35,064 nucleotides of DNA from a virus: positions 1 to 35,064 of the IMG/VR virus record IMGVR_UViG_3300017928_000007; one strand, 5' to 3'. This document shows, in pieces, positions 1 to 8,252 of this stretch. The notes under the pieces were generated by a model. That model saw only the letters and a list, made by a program, of their open reading frames with translations. It was not told the DNA's origin and did not search any database. A program made the translations under genes and the position numbers. Every line of letters starts with the position of its first letter. Positions within the stretch are counted from its first letter, which is position 1.

Positions 1-1
1 G

Positions 2-97
2 GCGTGGGGCAACGCCACCGTCAGGGCGTGGGGCAACGCCACCGTCGAGGCGTCGGGCAACGCCACCGTCGAGGCGTCGGACAACGCCACCGTGACT
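2..97 (+). repeat. Four tandem 24-bp repeats encoding octapeptides
   Basis: Units at 2-25, 26-49, 50-73 and 74-97 share the core GGCAACGCCACCGT with few changes (GACAACGCCACCGT in the last). They lie in frame with the downstream gene and encode octapeptides of the type A-W-G-N-A-T-V-R. The low divergence between copies suggests recent expansion. More copies probably lie left of the window. Confidence 0.85.
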
Positions 98-607
98 GCA
101 ATTGCTCGTGCGATCGTGCGCGTACTCTCGGCGACCGTCACGGTGCATGCCAGCGACTGGGCGACCGTGATCCTGCACGCCGCTGCGACCTACGTCGCCG
201 AAGGCTCGGCTATCGTGATCGACCGGATCATTCGCACCGTGCAGGACTGGGCACTCGCGCACGGGGCCAAGCGCACCGACGACGGCAAGCTCACCCTGCT
301 CAAGTACGTGTGTGAAGACGGCACCTCGCGCTGCTTCGCGTACCCCGAAGGCCAGGAAGTCGAGGCCCCGGACTGGGACCCGAACCCGAAGATCGAGTGC
401 GGTCGTGGCCTGCACGCCTGCGCAAACCTGATCGACTGCGAAGGGTTCCACGATGAGCGCCCGCGCCTGGCCGTGCAACTCATCGTTGACCCTGCCGATT
501 GCCGCACGCCGCAGCCCGATGACCAGTTCCCCATGAAGATCCGCTTCCGTCGCGCGTTCGTGCAGCGCGTGTGGGACGCGGACAAGGAGCAGGCGAGCGG
601 TCAATGA
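2..607 (+). CDS. Beta-solenoid repeat protein, C-terminal part (5' end outside window)
   Basis: The reading frame is open from the window edge, so the N-terminus is missing. The first codons encode four near-identical 8-residue repeats of the form A-(W/S)-(G/D)-N-A-T-V-(R/E/T). They continue into more degenerate octads with a V at the same place up to about position 240, a pattern that suggests a beta-solenoid. After that comes a globular domain of about 120 residues containing CGRGLHAC and several Cys. Proteins with such repeats followed by this kind of domain are known in Gram-positive phages and lack an assigned function. It sits just upstream of the replication genes. Internal GTG codons (e.g. 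at 92) are not needed as starts because the frame is open upstream. Confidence 0.8.
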   Translation, partial: AWGNATVRAWGNATVEASGNATVEASDNATVTAIARAIVRVLSATVTVHASDWATVILHAAATYVAEGSAIVIDRIIRTVQDWALAHGAKRTDDGKLTLLKYVCEDGTSRCFAYPEGQEVEAPDWDPNPKIECGRGLHACANLIDCEGFHDERPRLAVQLIVDPADCRTPQPDDQFPMKIRFRRAFVQRVWDADKEQASGQ

Positions 608-699
608 CCGTCCGCCTGCGTCGATCCGCTACTACCTCGCATCCCAGTGTGCACAGGAACGACATTCGTTATTCAGGTTCAGGGAAGGAGGGGTAGGGA

Positions 700-1605
700 G
701 TGGCAGAAGCGCCGCGATACTTCCGGGTCGCCACCCGGTTCTGGACCGACGAGAAGAGTTCGTGCTGGGATGACGACATTAAACTGCTCGCTCTCTACCT
801 GCTTACGTGTCCACACCGTACCACTGAAGGCATCTTCCGGCTGCCAAAATCGTACGCGCTCGGTGACCTGGGTTGGTCGCAACGGCGACTGAATGCCGCC
901 TGGAAAGTCCTCGTTTCGGGCGAGTTTCTGCAGTACGACGACAAGGCGCAGGTTGCCCTGTTGACGCACGCACTGCGCTACCAAGCCCCTGAGAACCCGA
1001 ACCAAATGAAGGCGGCGCGCAAATCCTTCGAAACCCTACCGGCAACCCCTCTCAAAGCGAGGTTCCTGGAGTTAGCTAAACAGTTGGCTCCTGTGTTCCA
1101 TGAAGCGTTGACCAAACAGTTAGGGGAACCGTTGCCTAAACCGATTAGGCACTCTCCATCTCTTAACTCCATCTCTCAACTCAATAACTCCATCTCTGCT
1201 CCGGAGACTACGTCTCCTCCGCACGCGGCGGACTGTCCTCCGAGGGGCGAGACGCCGGTGCAGAGACTCACTGCATCATACCGAGAAGCCATAGGCAACG
1301 AGGATCCAAAGGACTTCGGACGCATCGGGAAGCTCGTCAAGCAGCACGGCGAGAACGCGGTCGGCTACGCCATCGGGAAGCTCGCGACCGCGAGTCTGGA
1401 CAGCACCATCGAGCGGCCCTTTGCCTGGCTGGCGAAGGTGGCCGCACAGGCCCCGCCGCCTCCGACTCCTCGGAGGCCGGAACCGACCATGGCAGAGGAA
1501 CTAGCGGCGATGGAGCACCGACGGCTGGCAACGGCAGCGAGGGAGGCGAGACAGCGTGCAGCAGCCGAGGCGCCGGCAGGAGGGGACGCAGGCGGTACGG
1601 GTTAG
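700..1605 (+). CDS. Phage replication initiator / helicase loader-like protein
   Basis: A 301-residue protein. The N-terminal ~110 residues (RYFRVATRFWTD...) resemble the winged-helix domain of phage DnaD/O-type replication proteins. The middle is Ser/Thr/Pro-rich and the C-terminal third is helical and ends in an Ala/Arg-rich tail. It starts with GTG at 700 behind AAGGAGGGG at 685-693. It overlaps the start of the DnaB-like helicase gene by 50 nt, the usual order initiator/loader then helicase. This suggests that it marks the origin and delivers the helicase. Assignment rests on the N-terminal pattern and context. No ATPase motif is visible, so a DnaC-type AAA loader is unlikely. Confidence 0.6.
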   Translation: MAEAPRYFRVATRFWTDEKSSCWDDDIKLLALYLLTCPHRTTEGIFRLPKSYALGDLGWSQRRLNAAWKVLVSGEFLQYDDKAQVALLTHALRYQAPENPNQMKAARKSFETLPATPLKARFLELAKQLAPVFHEALTKQLGEPLPKPIRHSPSLNSISQLNNSISAPETTSPPHAADCPPRGETPVQRLTASYREAIGNEDPKDFGRIGKLVKQHGENAVGYAIGKLATASLDSTIERPFAWLAKVAAQAPPPPTPRRPEPTMAEELAAMEHRRLATAAREARQRAAAEAPAGGDAGGTG

Positions 1606-2923
1606 GGATGCCGCCCTCGCCGCGAATCATGAGCGCTACGTCCTCGGCTGGATCCTCTACGAACAGGACTGCCGCGCGGCGTTCGGTCAGGCCGCGGAGC
1701 AGATCACGCCGGCGGACTTCGGTGACCCACGGCGAGGTGCGGTGTTCGCGGCGATGCAGGAGGTCGTAGCGGCGGGAGGCGAGCCGACGATGCAGCCAGT
1801 GCTGGACGTGCTGCAGCAGCGCAAGGACGCGGAGACGGTCGGCCCGTCGCAGCTTCTCGGCCTCCTGCGGGACTGGGTGCCGCTGGGCTCGACTGACTAC
1901 ATCACGGCCGTTCAGGGCGTGCGGCGGGAATCGCACCTGCGACAGTTGGCATACGACGCCCGCATGTTCTCCGATCGGCTGGCCGATGCCGACTACACCG
2001 AGGACGACGCCGCGCAGGCCCTTGAGGCAATGGCGCACGGTCAGGTCGGGAGACGCCCGCGCACGATGACTGAGGCTCTGCCAGGCGCGCTTCAGCAGCA
2101 GGCCACCCGGCCTCTCTGGTGCGGAATGCCGCACGCGGAGCAGTGGCTACGGGTGAGCCCTGGGCACCTCATCACCCTCGGCGCCGAGACAGGCAAAGGC
2201 AAGTCACAGTTGGCGCAGCAGATCGCCTATAGCCATGCGGCCTACGGCCTCGACGTCTACGTGGCGACCTACGAGATGACCGCAGAGGAGCTCGTTGCCA
2301 GGCAGCTGTCCAAGGAGTCCGGAGTGGCCCTGGACGTGCTGCTCTCGGGATCGCTGGAGGACGACGAGCAAGCCCTCGTGGCGGCTGCGCAGCAGCGAAT
2401 CGGTGAGTACGGCGGCCACATGGAGATCGACGACACGCAGCCGGACATCGACGAGCTCTCGCTGCGTGTGCGACTGGCGGCGGTGCGTAACCCGCTGCTG
2501 GGGTTGGTGGTGGTCGACTACCTGCAGCTGGTGCCGGTCGGCCACCACTCGGATCTGCGCGACGAGCGGCGGCAGCTGGAGTACATCACGCGCACCTTGC
2601 AGCGCTTGGGGCAGCAGACGCGCGTTCCCATCCTGCTGGTGTCGCAGTTCACGCGGGAGATCCGGCAGCGCCAGATGCGCAAGCCGACACTCGACGTTCT
2701 CCGGGGCACCGGGCGGATCGAGGCAGACTCCAACATGGTGCTTCTGCTCTGGCACCCCAAGGGCTACAACACGTCGTGGCTCCTGGTCGCCAAGGCAAGG
2801 AGCGGCCGATCCGGGAGGGCGATCCCGCTCACCTGGCGGCCGGAGATCCAGACGTTCGAGGACGGCCCCGCTGGGGAGCGACCGCCCGAGAAGGAGGCAG
2901 AAACGGAGGAGTGGCCGACGTGA
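1556..2923 (+). CDS. dnaB: Replicative DNA helicase, DnaB family
   Basis: A 455-residue protein with DnaB layout: an N-terminal helical domain from about residue 24, then a RecA-like helicase domain. The domain has Walker A GAETGKGKS (209-217), the ATYEMTAEELVARQ segment (237-250), Walker B LVVVDYLQL (317-325), LLVSQFTREI (360-369) and LRGTGRIEADSNMVLLL (382-398), which match the DnaB H1-H4 motif order. It would unwind DNA ahead of the replisome as a hexamer. Start GTG 1556 follows GGGAGG and lies inside the preceding gene. No better in-frame start precedes the conserved N-domain. The stop overlaps the next ATG (TGATG). Confidence 0.92.
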   Translation: MQQPRRRQEGTQAVRVRDAALAANHERYVLGWILYEQDCRAAFGQAAEQITPADFGDPRRGAVFAAMQEVVAAGGEPTMQPVLDVLQQRKDAETVGPSQLLGLLRDWVPLGSTDYITAVQGVRRESHLRQLAYDARMFSDRLADADYTEDDAAQALEAMAHGQVGRRPRTMTEALPGALQQQATRPLWCGMPHAEQWLRVSPGHLITLGAETGKGKSQLAQQIAYSHAAYGLDVYVATYEMTAEELVARQLSKESGVALDVLLSGSLEDDEQALVAAAQQRIGEYGGHMEIDDTQPDIDELSLRVRLAAVRNPLLGLVVVDYLQLVPVGHHSDLRDERRQLEYITRTLQRLGQQTRVPILLVSQFTREIRQRQMRKPTLDVLRGTGRIEADSNMVLLLWHPKGYNTSWLLVAKARSGRSGRAIPLTWRPEIQTFEDGPAGERPPEKEAETEEWPT

Positions 2924-3723
2924 TGGACATGGGGCTTCCGCCACCGCAGACGCTCACGACCTACACGCTGAGCCCGGAACAGTTGGCGGCCGAACTCAAA
3001 CGCTTGGGCGTGGGGCCCTACATCCCGAAACATCCGAAAAGGAGCGAAGCAGACATGGCACTTACGAGCGACGAGGCGCGAGATCTCGATGGGATGATCC
3101 TGGCCGGTACGTCGTTTCATGCGATCAAAAAGGCGCTCCGATTTGTGGGCAGCGCAACGATCAGGGCGCACGCCCGCAAGCTGGGGCTGGAGTGGATCGG
3201 CGAGCGGTGGGAGCAGATCGGCGGTCTACCTGATGGCGACGGAGCGGACGCCAACGAGGCACTTACCAAGGCTATCGCGGAGAGTATTGCTGCTGGATTG
3301 GCGCCCGAAACGATCGCGCAGCAGGAGCATGTCGAGCCTGGTGTTGTGTTCCTCCACGCTGCGGTCAAGGGCGTGGGCTGGGACGCTGGCGAGAAGCGGT
3401 GGCGGCCGTCGATCGAGTTGCCGCCGATGAAGGTGACAGACCTACCAGAGGAGCTAGAGGAGACGACGGCGGACCCGCTGGCTGCACCACAGGCGGGCGA
3501 GGGCGAGCGCAGCGCGGAGTTGCCCGACGAGCCGAAATCCGCAAGCCACATCGTGGTCACGTTCCCGTCGCCGGTGCTCCTCGGCCTCGATAAGCCCACT
3601 GCACTGCGGCACCTGAAGACCTGCGAACACCTGCGGGTGGAGACGTACCAGGACGGCTACACCGAGACGTTGCAGCTGATTGACACCGTGGAACCGCTGT
3701 TCGAGCAGATCCTGCTGGGCTAG
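2923..3723 (+). CDS. Uncharacterised protein with HTH-like segment
   Basis: A 266-residue protein not recognised as a known family. Residues about 48-85 (DEARDLDGMILAGTSFHAIK, then GSATIRAHARKLGLEW) read as a helix-turn-helix-like helical region. The C-terminal part is acidic and then forms a compact alpha/beta segment. The start is taken as ATG 2923, which overlaps the helicase stop and has GGAGGA at 2905-2910. GTG 2911 or 2920 are alternatives. Position right after the helicase suggests a replication or recombination accessory role, but nothing in the sequence proves it. Confidence 0.65.
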   Translation: MDMGLPPPQTLTTYTLSPEQLAAELKRLGVGPYIPKHPKRSEADMALTSDEARDLDGMILAGTSFHAIKKALRFVGSATIRAHARKLGLEWIGERWEQIGGLPDGDGADANEALTKAIAESIAAGLAPETIAQQEHVEPGVVFLHAAVKGVGWDAGEKRWRPSIELPPMKVTDLPEELEETTADPLAAPQAGEGERSAELPDEPKSASHIVVTFPSPVLLGLDKPTALRHLKTCEHLRVETYQDGYTETLQLIDTVEPLFEQILLG

Positions 3724-3737
3724 GAGGGACCGAGTTG

Positions 3738-3950
3738 GTGAGATTCTCAGCGAGTGTAGATAAAGCGACCGTCAAGCCGACATCGGATGGTATCGCGATG
3801 CAGGTGGTCCTGACGGCCGAGTACGACGGTGAAGTGTTGCGTGCCGTCGCGAGCCAGACCGGGCATGACGTGGTGGTGCAGATCCAAGAAGCACAGCTCA
3901 CCATCACCGGCGATCAGGCGCCGGACGGTCAGCTGCCGTTGGGGCAATGA
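3738..3950 (+). CDS. Small hypothetical protein
   Basis: About 70 residues, mostly beta-strand-like (VRFSASVDKATVKPTSDGIA near the N-terminus). A GGAGGG site at 3723-3728 serves either TTG 3735 or GTG 3738; GTG is chosen on spacing. Its stop overlaps the next start (ATGA). No family recognised. Confidence 0.6.
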   Translation: MRFSASVDKATVKPTSDGIAMQVVLTAEYDGEVLRAVASQTGHDVVVQIQEAQLTITGDQAPDGQLPLGQ

Positions 3951-4246
3951 GGGCACAGGAAGGGCACATCCCCTCGCGCGCTTTGGCCGGCAGAGCGGGA
4001 GACGTGCCGAGTACAGGATACCCGAAGGGGCGCGCAGCCGCGCGCCCCACTCCCAAGCAGATGGAGTGGCTGAGATTTCTCGCAACGTGGGGAATGGGCT
4101 CGCCTCAGAGCGGCCACGTCTCCATGAACATGGCCGAAACGTGCAGGCGTCGTGGCTGGACGCGGTACTTGGGCTTGGTGGTCAACGAGCGCGCGTATGC
4201 GCTGACCGACGCCGGTCGCGCCGCGCTCGCAGGTGCAGAGCGATGA
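3947..4246 (+). CDS. Small winged-helix-like protein
   Basis: A 99-residue protein whose C-terminal half (PTPKQMEWLRFL... to LTDAGRAALAGAE) has the helix-helix-wing ending 'ALTDAGRAAL' typical of small phage winged-helix proteins. It starts at ATG overlapping the previous stop and ends overlapping the methyltransferase start (ATGA at 4243-4246). A DNA-binding role is inferred, with no known target. Confidence 0.6.
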   Translation: MRAQEGHIPSRALAGRAGDVPSTGYPKGRAAARPTPKQMEWLRFLATWGMGSPQSGHVSMNMAETCRRRGWTRYLGLVVNERAYALTDAGRAALAGAER

Positions 4247-6180
4247 GCGACCTCGTCTACACCGTCTGGTGCCCGTTCGGCGGCGTGGGCGGAGGGGCCC
4301 TGGGGTTCCTGCGGGCGCGCCAGGAGCTGAGCGGACACCGCGGCAGGTTCGCCCTCCTTGGCGGCGCGGACTCCGACCCTGAAGCCTGCGAAGACTTTGC
4401 GCGCCTGACCGGCATCCCAGAGGCGCAACTCGACCTCTTCTCCCGCGACGACTATCGCGACTTCCACGGCTGCGAGCCACCTGAGGGCTGGGCGGAGGCG
4501 ACACCGGCAGACATCCGGGCGGCCGCGAACGGGATCCGGCCGGACGTGGTCTTCACGTCTCCGCCTTGCAAGGCGTTCAGTGGCCTCCTGCCGTCGAAGG
4601 CGGCCAACTCACCCAAGTACCACGCGCTCTCGAGACTCACTCTCCGCGGCATCGCCCTGATCCTGGCCGCGTGGCCCTACGATCCGCCGGGGCTGATCAT
4701 CCTGGAGAACGTGCCGCGGATCACGACGCGGGGCGCTGAGCTCCTGAAAGCGGCGAAGGCCCTCCTGCGCGACCGCGGCTACGTGTTCCACGAGGAGACG
4801 CACGACCTCGGCGAGACGGGCGGACTCTCCCAGCACCGCAGGCGCTACCTGCTCGTGGCACGGCGCCCGGCTCGGATCCCGGCGTTCCTGTACCAACCGC
4901 CCATCCGCAAGGTGCGGAGCATCGGCGAGGCCATCGGTCCACTGCCCATGCCCGACGACCCGCAGGGAGGCGCGATGCACCGCCTGCCGCGGCTCTCCTG
5001 GCTCACTTGGGTGCGCCTCGCGCTGATCCCAGCGGGCTCTGACTGGCGCGCCCTTCAGGGCATTGCCCCGGGCAGCTACGCCATCCGACCCGAGCGCACC
5101 CCGTTCAACCACATCTACCGGGTGACAGGCTTCGACCAGCCCCTTGGCACCGTCACGTCGAGTCGCGACCAGGGGATCGCCGACCCACGCCTAGGGCACG
5201 AGCCGCGCAAGGGCGTGTTCCGGGTGGCCCGCTGGGACGTGCCAGCCACCACGGTCGTGGGTGCGGCCAGCGTCCGCGGCTCCAACGGCGTGGCAGCGGT
5301 GCAGGATCCGCGCGTGAGGGAGCACGGCGCGAACTACCACGGCAGCCCTGGTCTGCTCGGCGTGATCCCGTGGGAGGGGCCCTCCCCAGCGGTCACGGGG
5401 AGCGCGTCCGTCTCAAGCAGCAACATGCCCGCAGCGGTCCAGGACCCGAGACTGCCGGGCGAGCACTTCCCTGGCCACATGGCGGTCACGCTCTGGGGCG
5501 ATCCCGCACGAACCGTCACAGGCCAAGGCGGCGGATTCTCCTCGAATTCCGGGGCGGCCGTGGCGGATCCTCGAGTGTCCGATCGGCACTCACGGCGAAG
5601 CGGCCAACTCTCTGTGCGTGGCTGGAAGCAGCCCGCCAACACCGTCACCCCGGAAGACACGGTCGGGAGCGGCGCCCCGTCCGTCGCCGATCCGCGGCTC
5701 TCGTGCAGCCCGCACAGTGGCGCGATGCGCGTGGTGGCCTGGGACGAGGCGGCACCGACCGTTACCGGGGCGGGCGATGTGCACGCCCAAGGCGCGGCCG
5801 CGGTTGCGGACCCTCGCCTGCCGCGGGATACGGAGAACGGCGCCTGGGTGATCATCGCCGAGGACGGCACGTGGCACCGGCCGCTCACCACGTTCGAGCT
5901 CGCCGTGCTGCAGGGATTCCCGACGCACATGCCTGACGGCAGCCCCCTGCAGCTCGTCGGGAAGTCGCAGGCCAGGGCGCGCGAGCGGATCGGCAACGCG
6001 GTCCCCATCCCCGCCGCCCAGGCGATTGCGGAGCAGATGCTGCTCAGTCTCATGGCCACCACCGAGCGGCAATGGCTCTGGTCGCTTTACGGCACTGCGG
6101 TGTGGGTGCGTCAGGAGACCCTGCGGCGACGGGTTGCGACCTACATCGCTGCACGGCGGAAGGCGGGTGCCCTCGCATGA
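4243..6180 (+). CDS. Cytosine-C5 DNA methyltransferase with internal DPR repeat array
   Basis: A 645-residue protein, longer than most phage C5 methyltransferases. The motifs appear in order: SAM-binding motif I PFGGVGGGALGF (11-22), catalytic PPC (107-109, Cys109), ENVP (155-158), QHRRRY (197-202), ELAVLQGFP (552-560) and motif X RERIGNAVPIP (580-590). Between motifs VIII and IX, where the target recognition domain lies, are about six repeats of 40-46 residues. Each carries W-x-x-P-x-x-T-V-(T/V) and ends in DPR (314, 355, 401, 442, 483, 523). It would methylate cytosines in phage DNA, probably to evade host restriction. No cognate endonuclease is next to it. ATG 4243 overlaps the previous stop. 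Confidence 0.93.
   Translation: MSDLVYTVWCPFGGVGGGALGFLRARQELSGHRGRFALLGGADSDPEACEDFARLTGIPEAQLDLFSRDDYRDFHGCEPPEGWAEATPADIRAAANGIRPDVVFTSPPCKAFSGLLPSKAANSPKYHALSRLTLRGIALILAAWPYDPPGLIILENVPRITTRGAELLKAAKALLRDRGYVFHEETHDLGETGGLSQHRRRYLLVARRPARIPAFLYQPPIRKVRSIGEAIGPLPMPDDPQGGAMHRLPRLSWLTWVRLALIPAGSDWRALQGIAPGSYAIRPERTPFNHIYRVTGFDQPLGTVTSSRDQGIADPRLGHEPRKGVFRVARWDVPATTVVGAASVRGSNGVAAVQDPRVREHGANYHGSPGLLGVIPWEGPSPAVTGSASVSSSNMPAAVQDPRLPGEHFPGHMAVTLWGDPARTVTGQGGGFSSNSGAAVADPRVSDRHSRRSGQLSVRGWKQPANTVTPEDTVGSGAPSVADPRLSCSPHSGAMRVVAWDEAAPTVTGAGDVHAQGAAAVADPRLPRDTENGAWVIIAEDGTWHRPLTTFELAVLQGFPTHMPDGSPLQLVGKSQARARERIGNAVPIPAAQAIAEQMLLSLMATTERQWLWSLYGTAVWVRQETLRRRVATYIAARRKAGALA
5116..5832 (+). repeat. 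Protein-level tandem repeat array in the methyltransferase
   Basis: About six diverged units of 40-46 codons. Each has a W-x-x-P-x-x-T-V-T element, a Ser/Gly/Asn-rich loop and A-V-(A/Q)-D-P-R. The spacing between successive DPR motifs is 41, 46, 41, 41 and 40 residues. The repeats fill the expected target recognition region. Confidence 0.85.
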
Positions 6181-6338
6181 CCCCGCTGCTCGCGTACATC
6201 CTCGGCCTCGCCACACTGCCCACGCTATGCCTCGTCGCCCTCGGTCTCCTGTTCTGGCGCGAGAGCCTGCCACGCCCCACGCTGCAGCGCACGCACGAGG
6301 GCAAGCACTTGCGGGTGATCGGGGGTGGGCGGACGTGA
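6177..6338 (+). CDS. Small single-pass membrane protein
   Basis: A 53-residue protein starting at an ATG that overlaps the methyltransferase stop (ATGA). Residues about 3-24 are strongly hydrophobic (LLAYILGLATLPTLCLVALG) and are followed by a short basic tail. No family recognised; coupling by overlap supports it as a real gene. Confidence 0.6.
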   Translation: MTPLLAYILGLATLPTLCLVALGLLFWRESLPRPTLQRTHEGKHLRVIGGGRT

Positions 6339-6559
6339 AGGTCCCCCAGTTGTTCCCACGCATGCGTCTCTACCAAGTCGAAACCAGCACCCCGTGGTCG
6401 CCCTGCTCTATCCGCTCGTTGGTGTACGTGTGGGCGCCAACGGCCCGCGAGGCCATCGCAGTCGTCAAGCCCAACGATGCGCCCGACCACTGGATCTACA
6501 GGGCGGCGCTGGTGCGGCCGATCAATGGACCTGAGGCGACAAGGGAGGCGCAGTCATGA
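6335..6559 (+). CDS. Small hypothetical protein
   Basis: A 74-residue protein from GTG 6335, overlapping the previous stop (GTGA). It has a beta-rich centre (RSLVYVWAPTAREAIAVVKP) like the small 'xxVxAxxxxEAi' domains found in many phage accessory proteins. The next gene starts inside its stop (ATGA). Function unknown. Confidence 0.6.
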   Translation: MKVPQLFPRMRLYQVETSTPWSPCSIRSLVYVWAPTAREAIAVVKPNDAPDHWIYRAALVRPINGPEATREAQS

Positions 6560-6723
6560 GCCCCTTCTGGTGGATCGTCATCGGCGTCGCAATGTCCTGG
6601 GTGATTTGCATCGCTCTGCTGGCTGTGCTGCTGGAGATCGAGGCGGTGACCGCACGCCGTGGTCGCCGCTGGCATCGGGACCGCACAGCCAGAAACCGGC
6701 TGAAGGTGATCAGGCATGGCTAG
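6556..6723 (+). CDS. Small membrane protein
   Basis: A 55-residue frame starting at ATG 6556 within the previous stop. Residues 4-30 are hydrophobic (WWIVIGVAMSWVICIALLAV) and are followed by an Arg/His-rich cytoplasmic-type tail. It overlaps the RusA-like gene start by 8 nt. The membrane segment and tight coupling are the only evidence for it. Confidence 0.55.
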   Translation: MSPFWWIVIGVAMSWVICIALLAVLLEIEAVTARRGRRWHRDRTARNRLKVIRHG

Positions 6724-7135
6724 GCAGCTCCGGATTGTCGTCCCGTGGGTGCTGCGCCACAAGCGGCGCAAGAAGGACGGCAAGCTCGTCGCGGTGCGGA
6801 CACAGCCCAGCCTCAACGAGTGGAGCCGATGGCATTGGCGGCAGCGGAAGGCGCACGTAGACCGCGTGTACGCACTCGTGGGCGATCTCGTTGTGGAGGC
6901 CGGGTGGCAGCCGCCGGCGATGCAGAAAGCGATAGTCACGTACACCTACTGGTTTCCGCGCAATGGGCGGTTCGACGCGGAGAACTACGGCGGCAAGTTC
7001 CTCTCGGACTCACTGGTGATGGCTGGCGTGATCGAGGACGACGACTTCGCTCACCTGGAGCCGCGCGTGCGAATGGGCGGCGTGGACCGGGAGGCGCCGA
7101 GGATCGAAGTGCTGGTGGAGGAGGTGCCGAGTTGA
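6716..7135 (+). CDS. rusA: RusA-family Holliday junction resolvase
   Basis: A 139-residue protein of typical RusA length. The RusA signature is visible: D87-x-x-N90 (RFDAENYGGKFLSD), K94, D98 and the acidic D108-D110 in VIEDDDF. It follows the family layout of an N-terminal beta region with basic residues and then the catalytic acidic cluster. It would cut four-way junctions made during replication or recombination and clear branches before packaging. ATG 6716 is inside the preceding membrane gene's end. Confidence 0.85.
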   Translation: MARQLRIVVPWVLRHKRRKKDGKLVAVRTQPSLNEWSRWHWRQRKAHVDRVYALVGDLVVEAGWQPPAMQKAIVTYTYWFPRNGRFDAENYGGKFLSDSLVMAGVIEDDDFAHLEPRVRMGGVDREAPRIEVLVEEVPS

Positions 7136-7425
7136 CAAAGAGAGCCAACGGATGGGAAGCGCCGGTGCTAAGCACAAGGACGGACAAGTGCCACGCCGAG
7201 GGTGGACTGCTGCGACCCTGTGAGGCTCTGCACAACGCAATCGAGGACGGAGCGCCATCGACCCACAAAGGGCTGATCCTCTTCGAGACGGTCAACTTCG
7301 AGACGCTCAAGCCGTCAAAGTCACTCGTCTACGCCCGCAGTGGCGAGTTCACGGCGTACGGCGTGGTGCTGCGGTACTGCCCCTTCTGCGGGGCCGACAT
7401 CTACTCGCACTGGGAGGTGGACTGA
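7132..7425 (+). CDS. Small zinc-ribbon-like protein
   Basis: A 97-residue protein from TTG 7132, overlapping the RusA stop (TTGA), with GGAGGAGG upstream. The C-terminal YCPFCGADI is half of a zinc knuckle. Further Cys residues lie in TDKCH and RPCEA. The middle has alternating strands (GLILFETVNFETL). Likely a small metal-binding phage protein; function unknown. Confidence 0.6.
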   Translation: MTKRANGWEAPVLSTRTDKCHAEGGLLRPCEALHNAIEDGAPSTHKGLILFETVNFETLKPSKSLVYARSGEFTAYGVVLRYCPFCGADIYSHWEVD

Positions 7426-7426
7426 C

Positions 7427-7678
7427 GTGCGGCCACTGACGGACAGCGAGCGCGCGATTCTGGAGGCGTTCGCGGAGCGGGACGTGTTCAGCGACGTGGA
7501 CGTGCGGCGACTCAACCGAGAGCGCGGTACGCGCTGCTCCGCCTATCGCGCGATGGATAAAGGCCTTGTGCGATTCCTGGGCCGCGCAGGCCACGACGGC
7601 TACGTCTACACCACCGGTCGCCTCTGGCGCGTCACAGTCCAGGGCCGTAAAGCGCTGCAGGACGGTGGAGTGCGATGA
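7427..7678 (+). CDS. Small winged-helix-like protein
   Basis: An 83-residue protein from GTG 7427, one base after the previous stop. The pattern LTDSERAILEAFAER, then GYVYTTGRLWRVTVQGRKAL, is helix-turn-helix followed by a beta-wing ending in 'T..GR.AL'. It resembles the product of 3947-4246 in fold type. A DNA-binding accessory role is inferred. The stop overlaps the next ATG (ATGA). Confidence 0.6.
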   Translation: MRPLTDSERAILEAFAERDVFSDVDVRRLNRERGTRCSAYRAMDKGLVRFLGRAGHDGYVYTTGRLWRVTVQGRKALQDGGVR

Positions 7679-8091
7679 GCGAGCAGCAGCCGATCACGTT
7701 CGGCGAAGGCATTGAGCACCGCGTGCTGTTGGTGTGCCGTGACAGTCGCGAACTGTTGCCGAGGCTCATGGCAACGCAGTGGTCATACAAGCACCTCGAC
7801 GAGGCCACCGACAGCGACCTGCGCGCTGCGGGGTACGTGCCCATGGGAGAAATCGTCAACTTCGACGACTTCGTTGCGCTGGCGAAGCAGAACGACACGC
7901 TGCGGGCGCAGGTGCTCAAGGCCTTGCTGCCGAGCGCGGAGGAGTTGGCCCAACAGATCCACGAGACGCACTCGCGTGAACGAGGGTATCCAGTGACGCC
8001 GTGGGCGAAACTGGCTCCGCTCTACCGGCAAGGGCTGCTCAATGAGGCCCTCGAGATGCTGCGAGAACTGACGGGAGGCGAGGAGCGGTGA
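7675..8091 (+). CDS. Hypothetical accessory protein
   Basis: A 138-residue, acidic, largely helical protein with no recognised family. It ends in TGGEER. The nucleotide junction at its end (8077-8091) is repeated exactly at the end of the next gene. Start ATG 7675 overlaps the preceding stop. Confidence 0.6.
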   Translation: MSEQQPITFGEGIEHRVLLVCRDSRELLPRLMATQWSYKHLDEATDSDLRAAGYVPMGEIVNFDDFVALAKQNDTLRAQVLKALLPSAEELAQQIHETHSRERGYPVTPWAKLAPLYRQGLLNEALEMLRELTGGEER

Positions 8092-8252
8092 CAGGCTGGC
8101 AGCCCTCGACCAACTTCGAGATCGAGCAACTAGCATTCCAGGCGCACGCCCATGTGGAGACAGTGGAGCGGATGCGCCGCAAGTACCCGGACGACACCTG
8201 GGAGCAGATGGCGGCGCGCCTGAAGGCGCTGGAAGGGGGCGAGGAGCGGTGA
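8088..8252 (+). CDS. Small hypothetical protein
   Basis: A 54-residue frame from GTG 8088, coupled to the previous stop (GTGA). It is helical (HAHVETVERMRRKYPDDTWE) and ends in GGEER like its upstream neighbour. No family recognised; supported by the overlap on both sides. Confidence 0.5.
   Translation: MTGWQPSTNFEIEQLAFQAHAHVETVERMRRKYPDDTWEQMAARLKALEGGEER

Noticed and set aside
2-97. CRISPR-like short repeats
   Set aside because: The units are contiguous without spacers, are in frame, and encode an octapeptide repeat.
1337-2134. Minus-strand 265-codon frame opposite the helicase
   Set aside because: Composition is Arg/Ser/Pro-rich and it overlaps the conserved DnaB domain on the other strand.
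2776-2922. Upstream extension of the gene at 2923
   Set aside because: It lies inside the helicase coding region and reads as a shadow; TGATG coupling at 2921-2925 supports the later start.
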